Part shown: positions 42,341-52,034 of the stretch, piece by piece | How the letters are laid out: the number at the start of each line of letters is the position of its first letter | Position numbering within the stretch: position 1 is the first letter of the stretch | Source of the DNA: Balneolaceae bacterium | Lineage (GTDB): Bacteria; Bacteroidota; Rhodothermia; Balneolales; Balneolaceae | Direction: 5' to 3' | Assembly (NCBI GenBank): GCA_020832415.1 | Contig: JAFIES010000141.1 | Location: 1-64,000, forward strand | Length of the DNA stretch: 64,000 nucleotides | Position numbers and translations under genes: made by a program | Notes under the pieces: model-generated | What the model was told of the DNA's origin: nothing | What the model saw: only the letters and a program-made list of their open reading frames with translations | Database searches by the model: none

Positions 42341-43756
42341 TTGATCGACATCCCAAAGAAGCACAGAGATCTGTTTGAATATATCGGTAAAACTGCTGAG
42401 AGCATTGGTCAAAAGGTGTATGTAGTGGGCGGTTATGTGAGGGATTACTACCTTCACAAACCGGCTGAGCAAAGTACCGATATCGACTTTGTAACGGTTG
42501 GCTCCGGAATACGCCTGGCTGAAGAACTCGCCAAAAACTTACCAAATACTAAAATTTCTGTATTCAAGCAGTTTGGCACTGCTCAGGTAAAATACCGAAA
42601 ACTCGATCTCGAATTTGTAGGTGCCAGAAAAGAGAGTTACAGAAGGGAGTCGCGTAAACCAATCGTTGAAGATGGCAGTCTTGAAGATGACCAGCTGCGA
42701 AGGGATTTAACCATCAATGCGCTCTCATGGTGCCTTAATCCCGGTTCTTTCGGGGTACTTCACGATCCGTTTGGCGGCATCAAAGATCTGCACGCAGAAG
42801 TGATCCGCACCCCCATCGATCCGGAAAAAACCTTTGATGATGATCCCCTCAGAATGATGCGGGCAGTACGGTTTGCAACTCAGCTAAATTTTCGGATTGA
42901 TGTTAAAACCGTGGCGGCTATCAAAAAAATGGCACCTCGTTTATCCATAATTTCCCGGGAGAGAGTTCTTGATGAACTGAACAAAATTGTAATGGCAACT
43001 ACGCCATCAGCCGGTTTTGCATTGCTGCTAGAAACCGATCTTCTGAAGGAATTTTTCCCGGAAATGGTAAACCTGCTGGGGGTTGATGAAAAAAATGGAC
43101 AACGCCATAAAGATAATTTCTGGCACACTCTCGAAGTTCTCGATAATGTTGCTGAAGTAAGCGATAATCTCTGGCTGCGCTGGGCCGCCATTATGCATGA
43201 CATAGCCAAACCGCCAACAAAACGCTTCGATAAAAACGCCGGATGGACATTCCACGGGCACGACGCGCTTGGTGCTAAATGGGTGCCAAAGATCTTCAGG
43301 AGGCTCACCCTCCCTCTCGATGACCGGATGAAATACGTGCAAAAACTGGTTCGCTTGCATTTGCGCCCAATCGCCCTGGTTTCTGATGAAGTGAGTGACA
43401 GCGCAATCCGCCGCCTGATTTATGAAGCCGGTGATGAAATTGAAGATCTGATGATTCTCTGCCGTGCTGATATAACCAGCAAGAATGAGTGGAAAGTGAA
43501 AAAATTCCAGAACAACTTTGACAGAGTTGAAAAACGAATCAAAGAAGTTGAAGAGAAAGATAAAATCAGAAACTGGAAAAATCCCATCAGTGGTCAGGAT
43601 ATCATGGAAGTATTAGAAACCGGCCCCGGACCGATTATTGGCACGGTAAAAGATAAAATCAAAGATGCCATATTCGATGGTGACATTGAAAACGACTACA
43701 CTGCCGCTTACAATTATCTTTTAAGCATAAAAGATCAGTACATTGATCATTCATGA
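42341..43756 (+). CDS. cca: CCA tRNA nucleotidyltransferase with HD domain
   Basis: Adds or repairs the CCA end of tRNAs. The 471-residue protein has the class II nucleotidyltransferase motifs VYVVGGYVRDYYL and DIDFVTVG, the RRDLTINAL region, FDDDPLRMMRAVRFATQL, and a C-terminal HD domain (HTLEVLDNV, WAAIMHDIAKPPTK). The start is TTG at 42341 because an in-frame TAA lies just upstream and no ATG precedes the core; a small hairpin (42316-42332) and GGAA lie immediately before it. A 12-bp palindrome CTATTCGAATAG at 42291 lies further upstream. Confidence 0.93.
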   Translation: MIDIPKKHRDLFEYIGKTAESIGQKVYVVGGYVRDYYLHKPAEQSTDIDFVTVGSGIRLAEELAKNLPNTKISVFKQFGTAQVKYRKLDLEFVGARKESYRRESRKPIVEDGSLEDDQLRRDLTINALSWCLNPGSFGVLHDPFGGIKDLHAEVIRTPIDPEKTFDDDPLRMMRAVRFATQLNFRIDVKTVAAIKKMAPRLSIISRERVLDELNKIVMATTPSAGFALLLETDLLKEFFPEMVNLLGVDEKNGQRHKDNFWHTLEVLDNVAEVSDNLWLRWAAIMHDIAKPPTKRFDKNAGWTFHGHDALGAKWVPKIFRRLTLPLDDRMKYVQKLVRLHLRPIALVSDEVSDSAIRRLIYEAGDEIEDLMILCRADITSKNEWKVKKFQNNFDRVEKRIKEVEEKDKIRNWKNPISGQDIMEVLETGPGPIIGTVKDKIKDAIFDGDIENDYTAAYNYLLSIKDQYIDHS

Positions 43757-43784
43757 ACCATTAAAACCAATCACTTCTGAAACA

Positions 43785-44042
43785 ATGGATGGATATACAA
43801 TTGTAGGACTTATAGCAGGTTTTTGCACAACGGTGGCTTTCTTGCCTCAGGCCATTAAAACATGGAAAACCAAATCAGCCAAAGACCTCTCTCTCGGCAT
43901 GTACTCCATTTTTTGCACCGGTATTGTGTTATGGCTTACATACGGAATTCTAATCTCTGATCTGCCAATCATTCTAACCAATATTGCATCGCTTACATTG
44001 GCCTCCAGCATTCTCTATTTTAAACTGCGTTTTAAAAATTAG
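43785..44042 (+). CDS. SemiSWEET-type sugar transporter
   Basis: An 85-residue three-helix protein with the PQ-loop motif in AGFCTTVAFLPQAIKTWKTK, then DLSLGMYSIFCTGIVLW and a third helix. SemiSWEETs form dimers that move mono- or disaccharides across the inner membrane. The ATG at 43785 gives the standard short N terminus MDGYTIVGLI; an earlier ATG at 43743 would overlap the cca gene. Close spacing to cca (28 bases) and ispE (9 bases) suggests one transcript. Substrate unknown. Confidence 0.88.
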   Translation: MDGYTIVGLIAGFCTTVAFLPQAIKTWKTKSAKDLSLGMYSIFCTGIVLWLTYGILISDLPIILTNIASLTLASSILYFKLRFKN

Positions 44043-44051
44043 TATACCTTT

Positions 44052-44918
44052 ATGATTTGGATCGCTAACTCAAACGCAAAAATAAATCTTGGGCTTCACG
44101 TTCTTGAACGGCTCCCAACCGGCTATCATCGCATAGAAACCGGCTTCTGTTTCATTGAATGGAATGATCGTTTTGAAGTAAAAGAGTCTGAAAAATTTCA
44201 GCTTCGAATGTCTGATGAAACCATTCCGGTTGATGAGCGCAATCTTATTACGAAGGCTTATCTGGCTTTCGATCGCTACATCGGTTTGAAAAATCACTAT
44301 GCGTTCAACATCACAAAGAATATACCTGCCGGCGCCGGTCTCGGTGGCGGAAGCAGTAATGCTGCATTAACCCTGCGCATTCTCAATAAACTGGAAAAAA
44401 CCGGCTTGAGCAGTGAAGATCTGATCGACCTGAGCAGAGACCTTGGAGCTGATATTCCTTTTTTTATTAAAGGAGAGCCCGGTATTGGCACAGGTCTTGG
44501 TCAGGATATCGAACCGCTCGACATACAACCCGATTCATGGATCCTAACCATCTATCCGGGATTTGAATCATCAACCGCAGAAGCCTACCAAAAATGCAGG
44601 CCAAACCCCAGCCCCGATTTTTCAATCAAAGGAGTGCTTACTGAAGAGGAACCCGACCAGTGGCAATATCTTCTTCAAAACGACCTGGAGCCGCCCGTTA
44701 TTGGCACTTATGAAATGATTGGAAATATAAAAGATCAACTCATTGATTTTGGAGCTGTATATTCCTGCATGAGCGGAAGCGGTTCTTCAATTTTTGGGCT
44801 TTTTGAGCAGGATTTTGTTGCAATTAATGCGTATGAGTCGTTTCATAAGCTTGGGTTTGCCGTAAATTTAACAAGACCCGGCTTTAAACCGGATATGGGC
44901 ATATACAGAAAAGATTAA
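44052..44918 (+). CDS. ispE: 4-diphosphocytidyl-2-C-methyl-D-erythritol kinase
   Basis: GHMP kinase of the non-mevalonate isoprenoid pathway. The 288-residue protein shows SNAKINLGLHVLERLPTGYH at the N terminus, the ATP-binding loop IPAGAGLGGGSSNAALTLR, and CMSGSGSSIFGLF near the C terminus. Normal length. It sits 9 bases after the SemiSWEET gene and 21 bases before glycogen phosphorylase. Confidence 0.95.
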   Translation: MIWIANSNAKINLGLHVLERLPTGYHRIETGFCFIEWNDRFEVKESEKFQLRMSDETIPVDERNLITKAYLAFDRYIGLKNHYAFNITKNIPAGAGLGGGSSNAALTLRILNKLEKTGLSSEDLIDLSRDLGADIPFFIKGEPGIGTGLGQDIEPLDIQPDSWILTIYPGFESSTAEAYQKCRPNPSPDFSIKGVLTEEEPDQWQYLLQNDLEPPVIGTYEMIGNIKDQLIDFGAVYSCMSGSGSSIFGLFEQDFVAINAYESFHKLGFAVNLTRPGFKPDMGIYRKD

Positions 44919-44939
44919 TTCTACCACACTTAATAAACT

Positions 44940-47399
44940 ATGAGTAAGAAAAAAGTAATTAACCCACGCTCCGGCATGGACGTGGACTCTTTCAGAGAAG
45001 ACATCAAACAACACCTTCGCTACACACTCGCCAAAGACGAATTTTCAAAAACCAAATGGGACAATTACCGAAGTGTGGTCCTGTCCGTGATGGATCGCCT
45101 GCATGATAAATGGATTGAAACACAGCAGGGATACTACAATAACAACTCAAAGCGGGTCTATTACATCTCAATGGAGTATCTAATCGGCCGCCTGATGGAT
45201 AACATGCTTGTGAACCTTGGACTGCAGGATGTAGCCGCAGAAGCCATGGCCGAAGCCGGTTTGGATTATGATGAGGTTCGCAACGCCGAATGGGATGCCG
45301 GCCTCGGTAACGGGGGCCTTGGACGCCTTGCAGCCTGCTTTCTCGATTCGATGGCCACGCTGGGAATTCCGGCAATTGGATATGGAATCCGGTACGACTT
45401 TGGAATTTTCTATCAGTCCATAGAAAATGGCTACCAGATTGAAAAGCCTGATTTGTGGCTGCGATATGGAAACCCCTGGGACATCGTACGGCCAAAAACC
45501 AAGTACAATGTTCCATTCTACGGGCACTCCCACGCCGCACACGATGAGGAGGGATCACTCAGGTTTAAGTGGCAAGATACTCATGATGTGCTCGCTATTG
45601 CGTACGACACACCCATACCCGGTTATAAAAACGACGTTGTAAATAACCTGAGGCTCTGGAAAGCATCCTCATCATCATCAATCGATCTGAAAAGCTTTAA
45701 TCAGGGCCAGTACATTGATGCTGTACGTGATACTCAGCTCAACGAAAATATTTCACGTGTACTCTACCCGAACGATAAAGTTTTTGTTGGCCAGGAACTT
45801 CGTCTAAAACAGGAGTTTTTCCTCGTTTCTGCTTCCATGCAAGACATTTTACGCCGATTCAAAAAGAATAATGACGACTGGAGAAAACTTCCGGATAAAG
45901 TGGCAATCCAGTGTAATGATACCCACCCGAATCTTGCAATCCCGGAGCTGATGCGGGTATTGGTAGATGAAGAAGGCCTCGACTGGGATCTTGCCTGGGA
46001 TATTACCGTGAAAACCATGGCGTACACCAACCATACCCTGCTGCCCGAAGCACTTGAGAAGTGGCCGGTTTCACTGCTCAGGAACCTGTTGCCACGCCAT
46101 CTGCAGATCATTTACGAAATCAACCGGCGCTTTTTGCAGGATGTGCAACTGAAAATCGGAGACGATCGCGGAAAACTCAGCCGCTTATCCATAGTAAGTG
46201 AAGGTGAAAATCCTGTGGTTCACATGGCATCACTTGGCATTGTGGGTTCAAGGAAAATAAATGGCGTTGCAGCTCTCCATAGTGATCTGATCAAGAAAAC
46301 ACTCTTCCGCGATTTTTATGAAATCTACCCGGAGAAGTTCACAAACAAAACCAACGGAATCACTCCGCGCCGATGGCTGCGCCAGTGTAACCGCGAACTT
46401 GCCGATCTGCTTACAAGTAAAATTGGTGAAGGCTGGGTAACAGATCTCGATCAGCTCAAAAAGATCGAAAAGTTTGCTGATGATAAAGATTTCATGGATC
46501 GCTATGTTGAAATAAAACAGAGCAATAAACAGCGAATGGTAGACTATATTGAGCAAAAGCGGGATATCAAAGTGGATGTACATTCCATGTTTGATATCCA
46601 GATTAAACGTATTCATGAGTACAAACGTCAGCTCATGCTCACATTATACGCCATCACTCAGTACAATAAAATTAAAGCTAATCCCGACCTTGATGTTGTT
46701 CCGCGAACCATTCTCGTAGCGGGGAAAGCCGCACCCGGCTACACAATGGCCAAACTCTTCATCAAACTGATGAATGATGTGGGTGAAAAAATCAATAACG
46801 ACCCGGATGTAAACGGTAAACTGAAATTTATCTTCCTGGAAAACTACAGCGTTACTCTCGCTGAGAAGATGATTCCTGCTGCAAACCTTTCCGAACAGAT
46901 TTCAACAGCCGGTTTTGAAGCATCCGGTACCGGGAATATGAAATTTGCCCTCAACGGAGCGCTTACAATCGGTACGCTTGATGGTGCCAATGTTGAAATC
47001 AAAGAAGAAGTTGGTGATGAAAATATCTTCATTTTTGGTAACACGGTTGATGACGTAGACGCACTCCGCAGGGAAGGATACAATCCATGGGATTTCTACG
47101 AAAAGAACAGCGACCTCAAACAAGTTCTTGACCAAATTAAAGATGGATTCTTTAATGATGATTCGGACCTCTACAACCCAATCATCGATTCGCTTCTGCA
47201 CAAAGGGGATTACTTCCTAGTTTTGTCCGATTATGAAGCTTATTGTAAAGAACAGGCAAAAGTGGATGATCTCTACCGCGATCAGGATGCATGGAACAGA
47301 ATGGCTCTGCTCAATACTGCACGTGTTGGTAAGTTTTCATCCGACCGTACCATCCGCGATTATGCCGAAGAGATCTGGCAGGTAGATGTGAAAAAATAG
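44940..47399 (+). CDS. glgP: glycogen/starch phosphorylase
   Basis: Releases glucose-1-phosphate from alpha-1,4-glucan ends. The 819-residue protein begins its conserved part at YYISMEYLIGRLMDNMLVNLG, with GNGGLGRLAACFLDS, NGITPRRWL, VDVHSMFDIQIKRIHEYKRQ and the pyridoxal phosphate Lys in SGTGNMKFALNGALTIGTLDGANVEI. The length is as in E. coli GlgP/MalP. A strong terminator follows. Confidence 0.96.
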   Translation: MSKKKVINPRSGMDVDSFREDIKQHLRYTLAKDEFSKTKWDNYRSVVLSVMDRLHDKWIETQQGYYNNNSKRVYYISMEYLIGRLMDNMLVNLGLQDVAAEAMAEAGLDYDEVRNAEWDAGLGNGGLGRLAACFLDSMATLGIPAIGYGIRYDFGIFYQSIENGYQIEKPDLWLRYGNPWDIVRPKTKYNVPFYGHSHAAHDEEGSLRFKWQDTHDVLAIAYDTPIPGYKNDVVNNLRLWKASSSSSIDLKSFNQGQYIDAVRDTQLNENISRVLYPNDKVFVGQELRLKQEFFLVSASMQDILRRFKKNNDDWRKLPDKVAIQCNDTHPNLAIPELMRVLVDEEGLDWDLAWDITVKTMAYTNHTLLPEALEKWPVSLLRNLLPRHLQIIYEINRRFLQDVQLKIGDDRGKLSRLSIVSEGENPVVHMASLGIVGSRKINGVAALHSDLIKKTLFRDFYEIYPEKFTNKTNGITPRRWLRQCNRELADLLTSKIGEGWVTDLDQLKKIEKFADDKDFMDRYVEIKQSNKQRMVDYIEQKRDIKVDVHSMFDIQIKRIHEYKRQLMLTLYAITQYNKIKANPDLDVVPRTILVAGKAAPGYTMAKLFIKLMNDVGEKINNDPDVNGKLKFIFLENYSVTLAEKMIPAANLSEQISTAGFEASGTGNMKFALNGALTIGTLDGANVEIKEEVGDENIFIFGNTVDDVDALRREGYNPWDFYEKNSDLKQVLDQIKDGFFNDDSDLYNPIIDSLLHKGDYFLVLSDYEAYCKEQAKVDDLYRDQDAWNRMALLNTARVGKFSSDRTIRDYAEEIWQVDVKK

Positions 47400-47419
47400 G
47401 TGCCTGCTTTTCATTATTC

Positions 47420-47460
47420 ATAGCCTGGTTGTACTTGTTGCAATCAGGCTATTTTTATTT
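47420..47460 (+). terminator. intrinsic terminator after glgP
   Basis: ATAGCCTG (47420-47427) pairs with CAGGCTAT (47445-47452), followed by TTTTATTT. Confidence 0.85.
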
Positions 47461-47533
47461 ATGCAACACCGCAACAGAGAGAGTGTAGTTTCGTAAGAGA
47501 TATTTAGACAATTTCATCTATAATTCTACTCTT

Positions 47534-48163
47534 ATGAAAACAATCAAATTCTTCTCAATGCTGACCATTTTTGCGGGGCTGATTTTGATACAAAACCCTG
47601 CCCATGCGCAGCAAACCGAAACACTGTTTGATGGGAATGTATCCCACGGCGGATTTGGAGGCCCGGTTGTTAAATTCAGCAACGTGGCAGAATCAGGTGC
47701 TGTTTGGGTTGGCGGACGTGGCGGATGGATCATCAATCTTAATGAAAATCATGGCATCTCTCTTGGAGGTGGCGGCTATGGACTTGCTACCAATCATCCC
47801 GCATCAAACCCACAAATTGGCGACCCTGACAGTGATTACTACGCTTTAACAGGATATGGCGGTTTCGAATTTGAATATACCAACAGATCCTACAAACTGG
47901 CTCATTTCACACTATCAACACTGATTGGCGGCGGCGGACTGATGCTTCGTGAGCGAGATTACGAAGAAGTTGAGGAAGAGGTTGATACTTACTTTGTTCT
48001 CGAACCCGGTATTCATGCCGAATTGAATGTAACTACATTCTTCCGGATTTCTACCGGATTAAGCTACAGAATGACCAGCGGCATAAACAAATTTGGTTTT
48101 ACTGATAGTGATTTTTCAGGCCTGAATGCCATAATTACCTTCAAATTTGGTGGTTTCTTATGA
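47534..48163 (+). CDS. secreted beta-rich protein, first of a tandem pair
   Basis: A 209-residue protein with a signal peptide cleaved near AHAQ, then QQTETLFDGNVSHGGFGG and a run of alternating beta strands rich in Gly and aromatic residues (GISLGGGGYGLATN, YGGFEFEYTNRSYKLAHF). It looks like a small outer-membrane barrel or surface beta-sandwich, but no family was recognised. An internal EEVEEEVD acidic loop is present. It overlaps the next gene by ATGA; the two products share most motifs, so a tandem duplication is likely. Confidence 0.75.
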   Translation: MKTIKFFSMLTIFAGLILIQNPAHAQQTETLFDGNVSHGGFGGPVVKFSNVAESGAVWVGGRGGWIINLNENHGISLGGGGYGLATNHPASNPQIGDPDSDYYALTGYGGFEFEYTNRSYKLAHFTLSTLIGGGGLMLRERDYEEVEEEVDTYFVLEPGIHAELNVTTFFRISTGLSYRMTSGINKFGFTDSDFSGLNAIITFKFGGFL

Positions 48164-48768
48164 AAAAGTTGCTTGTAATTCTCGCCCTATTGATGCTCGC
48201 ACCGGTTTTAATAAATGCCCAACAGACCGAAACCCTGATTACAGGTGATGTAAGGCATGGCGGGTTTGGTGCTCTGCTATATGGAGTAACATCTGTAAAT
48301 GGTGAAGCAGTATATCTCAGGGGATCGAGAGCTGCCTGGAGTATTACATTTCGTGAAGGCCACACACTTAATATTGGCCTTGGAAGTTATCGCACACAAT
48401 CAGGTTTTGATGCCGCTGAGTGGCAAATACCGGATATCCAAACACCCGAAATGCGAATGAGCTATGGAGGGTTTGAACTCGAGTATCTCAACAGAGCATA
48501 CAAGCTGGTTCATTACAGTTTCCAGACAACCATAGGCGGTGGTGATGTGCGATACAGAGACAGAAATATCGATCTTGAGCGAACATCCGATACATTTTTC
48601 ACACTGCAGCCGGGTGCTAATGTTCACCTGAATGTTACCAGCTGGTTCAGGGTTAGCGGCGGCCTTTATTACAGATATGCAAATGGCGTAAACTTGCAGG
48701 GCACGGGAAATTCTGATCTCTCCGGTTTATCTGCCATATTTGGCTTGCGGTTTGGATGGTTCCAGTAG
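48160..48768 (+). CDS. secreted beta-rich protein, second of a tandem pair
   Basis: A 202-residue paralogue of the preceding protein: signal peptide (LLVILALLMLAPVLINA), then QQTETLITGDVRHGGFGAL, YGGFELEYLNRAYKLVHY and a matching C-terminal strand set ending SGLSAIFGLRFGWFQ. Predicted periplasmic or outer-membrane location. Translational coupling to the first copy is indicated by the four-base overlap. A LytTR regulator gene follows within about 80 bases. Function unknown. Confidence 0.75.
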   Translation: MKKLLVILALLMLAPVLINAQQTETLITGDVRHGGFGALLYGVTSVNGEAVYLRGSRAAWSITFREGHTLNIGLGSYRTQSGFDAAEWQIPDIQTPEMRMSYGGFELEYLNRAYKLVHYSFQTTIGGGDVRYRDRNIDLERTSDTFFTLQPGANVHLNVTSWFRVSGGLYYRYANGVNLQGTGNSDLSGLSAIFGLRFGWFQ

Positions 48769-48847
48769 TCAGTATCAATCTGCTTTAATGCATAACGCAT
48801 CAAACTTTTTTGGAAGAACTCCGTACAGATTGAAAATTCTGTCTGAT

Positions 48848-49201
48848 ATGTCTCATCCAATAAAGCTTACACCCGAAGATAAGGTTTTACTTATTGATGG
48901 TGACGAATGCAAACTCGTTAAACTTGCGGATATTCGTTATTTCGAATCGTTTGGGAATTATTCCAAAACCCATTTTACAGGCGGTAAACTTCTTATTTAC
49001 AGAACGCTGAACTACCTTGAAAACCGCCTCTCCGGGCAAAACTTTTTCCGTGCAAACCGGCAGCAACTCATAAATCTTTCTCACATTCAGGATGTTCAGA
49101 TCACAAACAAGTCAACATTCAGAATTGAGATGAGTTGTGGTAAACAGATTGACATTTCACGCAGAAGGTCACAAAAGTTTAAGGAATCATTAAGCCTGTA
49201 A
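48848..49201 (+). CDS. LytTR-domain DNA-binding regulator
   Basis: A 117-residue protein made almost entirely of a LytTR DNA-binding domain: VLLIDGDECKLVKLADIRYF, a TLNYLENRLSGQNFFRANRQQLINLSHI core, and IDISRRRSQKFKESLSL at the C terminus. No receiver or membrane sensor domain is attached. The frame is open from 48740; ATG at 48848 starts the domain with a short leader, and 48788 is an alternative. Its position directly after the two secreted paralogues suggests it controls them or belongs to a shared sensing pathway. Confidence 0.85.
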   Translation: MSHPIKLTPEDKVLLIDGDECKLVKLADIRYFESFGNYSKTHFTGGKLLIYRTLNYLENRLSGQNFFRANRQQLINLSHIQDVQITNKSTFRIEMSCGKQIDISRRRSQKFKESLSL

Positions 49202-49251
49202 AATGGTGTATCCTTTCGGCCCTTTCCGATCATAAATTTTCATTCAACAAA

Positions 49252-49283
49252 AAAGGGTGACTCCCGGTTTGAGAATCACCCTT
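49252..49283. terminator. bidirectional terminator between convergent genes
   Basis: AAGGGTGA and TCACCCTT form an 8-bp stem. On the minus strand it is followed by a T6 run, suiting the gene ending at 49316. On the plus strand AAAATTT follows, after the LytTR gene. Confidence 0.8.
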
Positions 49284-49315
49284 AAAATTTGCCCGGTTTT
49301 TATACATGAAACCGG

Positions 49316-49837
49316 TTAAGAAATACGATTCCTCGGAGTACCGTACTTATCAAAATACTCTACTCTTACTTCATCTTCATTTTGCAGCACTATTTTGTAC
49401 ATCATGCTGTAAGGGTCAAAGTTCTGGATCACAACTTCGTTTCCAATCATTTTATATGATTGGTATTCGCCTTGTGCCAGTACCATCGAAATACTTCTCG
49501 GCACTGCAATATTGCGCTGTACAACAGTTGCTTTTATAAGTTTGCCGCTGCTGTCATACTCAGCATACACTTCTTCATTTTTTGAAGTGCCTTCAATCAC
49601 ATAATTTCTTGTCTGGTTACTGTTCAGCCTGATTTCATCCAGATTACTTTTTTGAAATGGATTCTCTTTGATCAAACATTGCAAACTCTGAAAACAGGAG
49701 AAATTCTTTTCAGTTATTGTGAGGCTGTTTTGCGGAGATTCAGTATCTGATCCCCCGATAGTAACTTGCAGTGCTACTGCCTGCATGCATGTCATAACTA
49801 AAATTGTGGCTGTAATAAGTATATTTTTTAATAGCAT
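49316..49837 (-). CDS. secreted protein of unknown function
   Basis: A 173-residue protein with a signal peptide (LKNILITATILVMTCMQAVA), a Ser/Asn-rich segment, a Cys pair in NFSCFQSLQCLIKEN, and a C-terminal half predicted as beta strands (NYVIEGTSKNEEVYAEYD, RVEYFDKYGTPRN) resembling repeat-type beta-sheet domains. Not recognised. Single gene with its own terminator. Confidence 0.65.
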   Translation of the reverse strand: MLLKNILITATILVMTCMQAVALQVTIGGSDTESPQNSLTITEKNFSCFQSLQCLIKENPFQKSNLDEIRLNSNQTRNYVIEGTSKNEEVYAEYDSSGKLIKATVVQRNIAVPRSISMVLAQGEYQSYKMIGNEVVIQNFDPYSMMYKIVLQNEDEVRVEYFDKYGTPRNRIS

Positions 49838-50113
49838 GGTATCTTTGAATTTAGTTGAGGGTTAAACTCAAATACGCCGCTTCTTTCTGCCGGTTACAAA
49901 ATGAAGACTGCAATTATATGAATGGTTCTCCTTGCATATTACCGGCAGTAATAACGTGATGTTTGGTGATGAACTTTTCAAGTTAGTCACTCTGTAGAAT
50001 GGCTCGTAAACGGGTAATTCCTTCTTTTTTGAGAAATTGCGTCAGATGATCTAAAGAAATGTGCTCCGTCACCATCTTTATGTCCTGATGTATTCAGCCT
50101 GAAGGAGCATCAT

Positions 50114-51664
50114 TTATTTGCCTGCCAATGCATTTGCACACCTGATCCCATCCATCGCAGCAGAAACGATGCCACCGGAATATCCGGCGCCCTCTCCGCA
50201 GGGGTACAATCCCGTTACCTGAGGATGTTGCAGCGTTCTGTAATCTCTGGGGATACTTACCGGTGATGATGTTCGCGTTTCCGGAGCATGAACAACGGCT
50301 TCATTGGTTAAATAGCCCCTCATTGATTTATCGAACTCTTTGAACCCGTTTTTCAGGGATTCATGGATAATAGCCGGCAATACGGATACCAGCTCAACTG
50401 ATTTGATTCCCGGAGCGTAGGATGTATTTGGCAGATCGGCTGATAACCGTCCCTCAGTAAAATCAACCAGCCTCTGTGCCGGTGCCGTTTGAGTTTTTCC
50501 GCCAGCCTCCCACGCTTTTTGTTCAATCGCTTTTTGATACTCCATAGCCGCGAGCGGGCCAAATTTTTCATACGGCTTAAAATCGTCCGGCCTCAGTTCC
50601 ACAACAATCCCTGAATTTGCCGTTGCCCGCGCCCTGCGAGATGACGACCATCCGTTTGTTACAATCTCACCCGGTTTTGTGGCGCATGGTGCAATCACCC
50701 CGCCCGGACACATACAGAAGGAGTAAACTCCGCGCCCGCCAATCTGTTTAACAATTCTGTACGGTGATGGCGGCAGATACGCCCCCCTGTCATCACAACT
50801 GTACTGTATGGAGTCAATCAGTGATTGGGCATGCTCTACCCTTACTCCGATAGCGAGTGGCTTAAGGTCAATTTTTATCTTCTTTCGGTGCAGCAGTTCA
50901 AAAATATCACGTGCAGAATGGCCTGTCGCCAGAATTACATTATCAGCCCGAAATGTTTCATTACTTAATGTTTTAACACCTTTTATTTGTCCACTTTCAA
51001 TCAGAAAATCTGTAACGCGTGTGTTGAAGTGTATCTCGCCGCCGCTCGCCAGAATGCACTCTCTCATCGTTGCGATAATTGGCGGCAGTTTATTGGTGCC
51101 AATATGAGGATGCGCATCCACCAAAATATCCCTTACGGCTCCAAAGCCAACAAATAGCTCCAAAATTCGCTGGATATTACCCCGCTTTTTTGAACGGGTA
51201 TAGAGCTTTCCATCCGAATAGGTTCCTGCACCACCTTCACCAAAACAGTAGTTAGAATCTTCGTTTACAATGTGTTTTACGTTGATGCCTTTCAGATCAG
51301 CAATCCGGTTTTTTACATCTTTTCCGCGTTCAAGAATTACCGGTTTTAATCCATGCTCAATCAGCTGAAGGGCTGCAAACATTCCGGCGGGCCCTGCCCC
51401 AACAATCACTACCTCTTTGGCATTGCTTACGTTTGGATAGTCCGGCAGGTTGATGGGTTCCTCGGTAAAATCCTCATCCACATAAACATTCACTTTCAGG
51501 TTAATGATCACTGTTTTTTGACGTGCATCAATCGACCGGCGAAGAATCTCTACATGGCGTATTTCATCCCGGGGGATATTCTTTTCTTTGGAGATGTAAG
51601 ATTTTAGTTCATCCGGTTTTGCTGCAGTGCGCGGAAGCACCCGTAACTGATATTCTTTCTGCAT
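50114..51664 (-). CDS. COG2509-type FAD-dependent dehydrogenase
   Basis: A 516-residue flavoprotein. After an about 85-residue N-terminal alpha-beta domain, the FAD-binding motif VVIVGAGPAGMFAALQLIEHG is followed by GEGGAGTYSDGKLYTRSK, a second nucleotide strand VILATGHSARDIFELL, and CMCPGGVIAPC with paired Cys. The C terminus has GLYPCGEGAGYSGGIVSAAMDG. This matches the widespread uncharacterised FAD-dependent dehydrogenase family. Substrate is unknown. Single gene, transcribed away from sulP. Confidence 0.85.
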   Translation of the reverse strand: MQKEYQLRVLPRTAAKPDELKSYISKEKNIPRDEIRHVEILRRSIDARQKTVIINLKVNVYVDEDFTEEPINLPDYPNVSNAKEVVIVGAGPAGMFAALQLIEHGLKPVILERGKDVKNRIADLKGINVKHIVNEDSNYCFGEGGAGTYSDGKLYTRSKKRGNIQRILELFVGFGAVRDILVDAHPHIGTNKLPPIIATMRECILASGGEIHFNTRVTDFLIESGQIKGVKTLSNETFRADNVILATGHSARDIFELLHRKKIKIDLKPLAIGVRVEHAQSLIDSIQYSCDDRGAYLPPSPYRIVKQIGGRGVYSFCMCPGGVIAPCATKPGEIVTNGWSSSRRARATANSGIVVELRPDDFKPYEKFGPLAAMEYQKAIEQKAWEAGGKTQTAPAQRLVDFTEGRLSADLPNTSYAPGIKSVELVSVLPAIIHESLKNGFKEFDKSMRGYLTNEAVVHAPETRTSSPVSIPRDYRTLQHPQVTGLYPCGEGAGYSGGIVSAAMDGIRCANALAGK

Positions 51665-52034
51665 CTGCTTAAGATACTAAAAATGCTATCTCAGTTTTCT
51701 ATCCCCGTCAGAGAAATTGCACCTACAATCTATAGTTCTTGATTCATTCAAAAAGCTGATTCCACAAAAAAGCGCTTCTTATAAAACTGTCGGGTAATCA
51801 ACGCTATTTCCTTTCATTTACCTGATTAAACCTTACCTTAGCACCCTTCAATTCAGGTCTCCAAAAATCCTGCAACCTGATCATTTCATTTTTAACATTC
51901 AGAGTACAATACACAATTTATTTTCAAGTAATCTTTGCCATATATCCATTCTCAAACATCAAAAAAGATTACGGTAATTCGGGTAAAATTTAGCCTGATC
52001 TCTGAACACCTATCCTAATATTTATATAAGGTTT
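51665..52034. other. divergent intergenic region, 370 bases
   Basis: Lies between the starts of the flavoprotein (minus) and sulP (plus). It is AT-rich and should hold two promoters. I see no ORF, no RNA gene, and no strong inverted repeat or operator that I can name. Confidence 0.5.
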
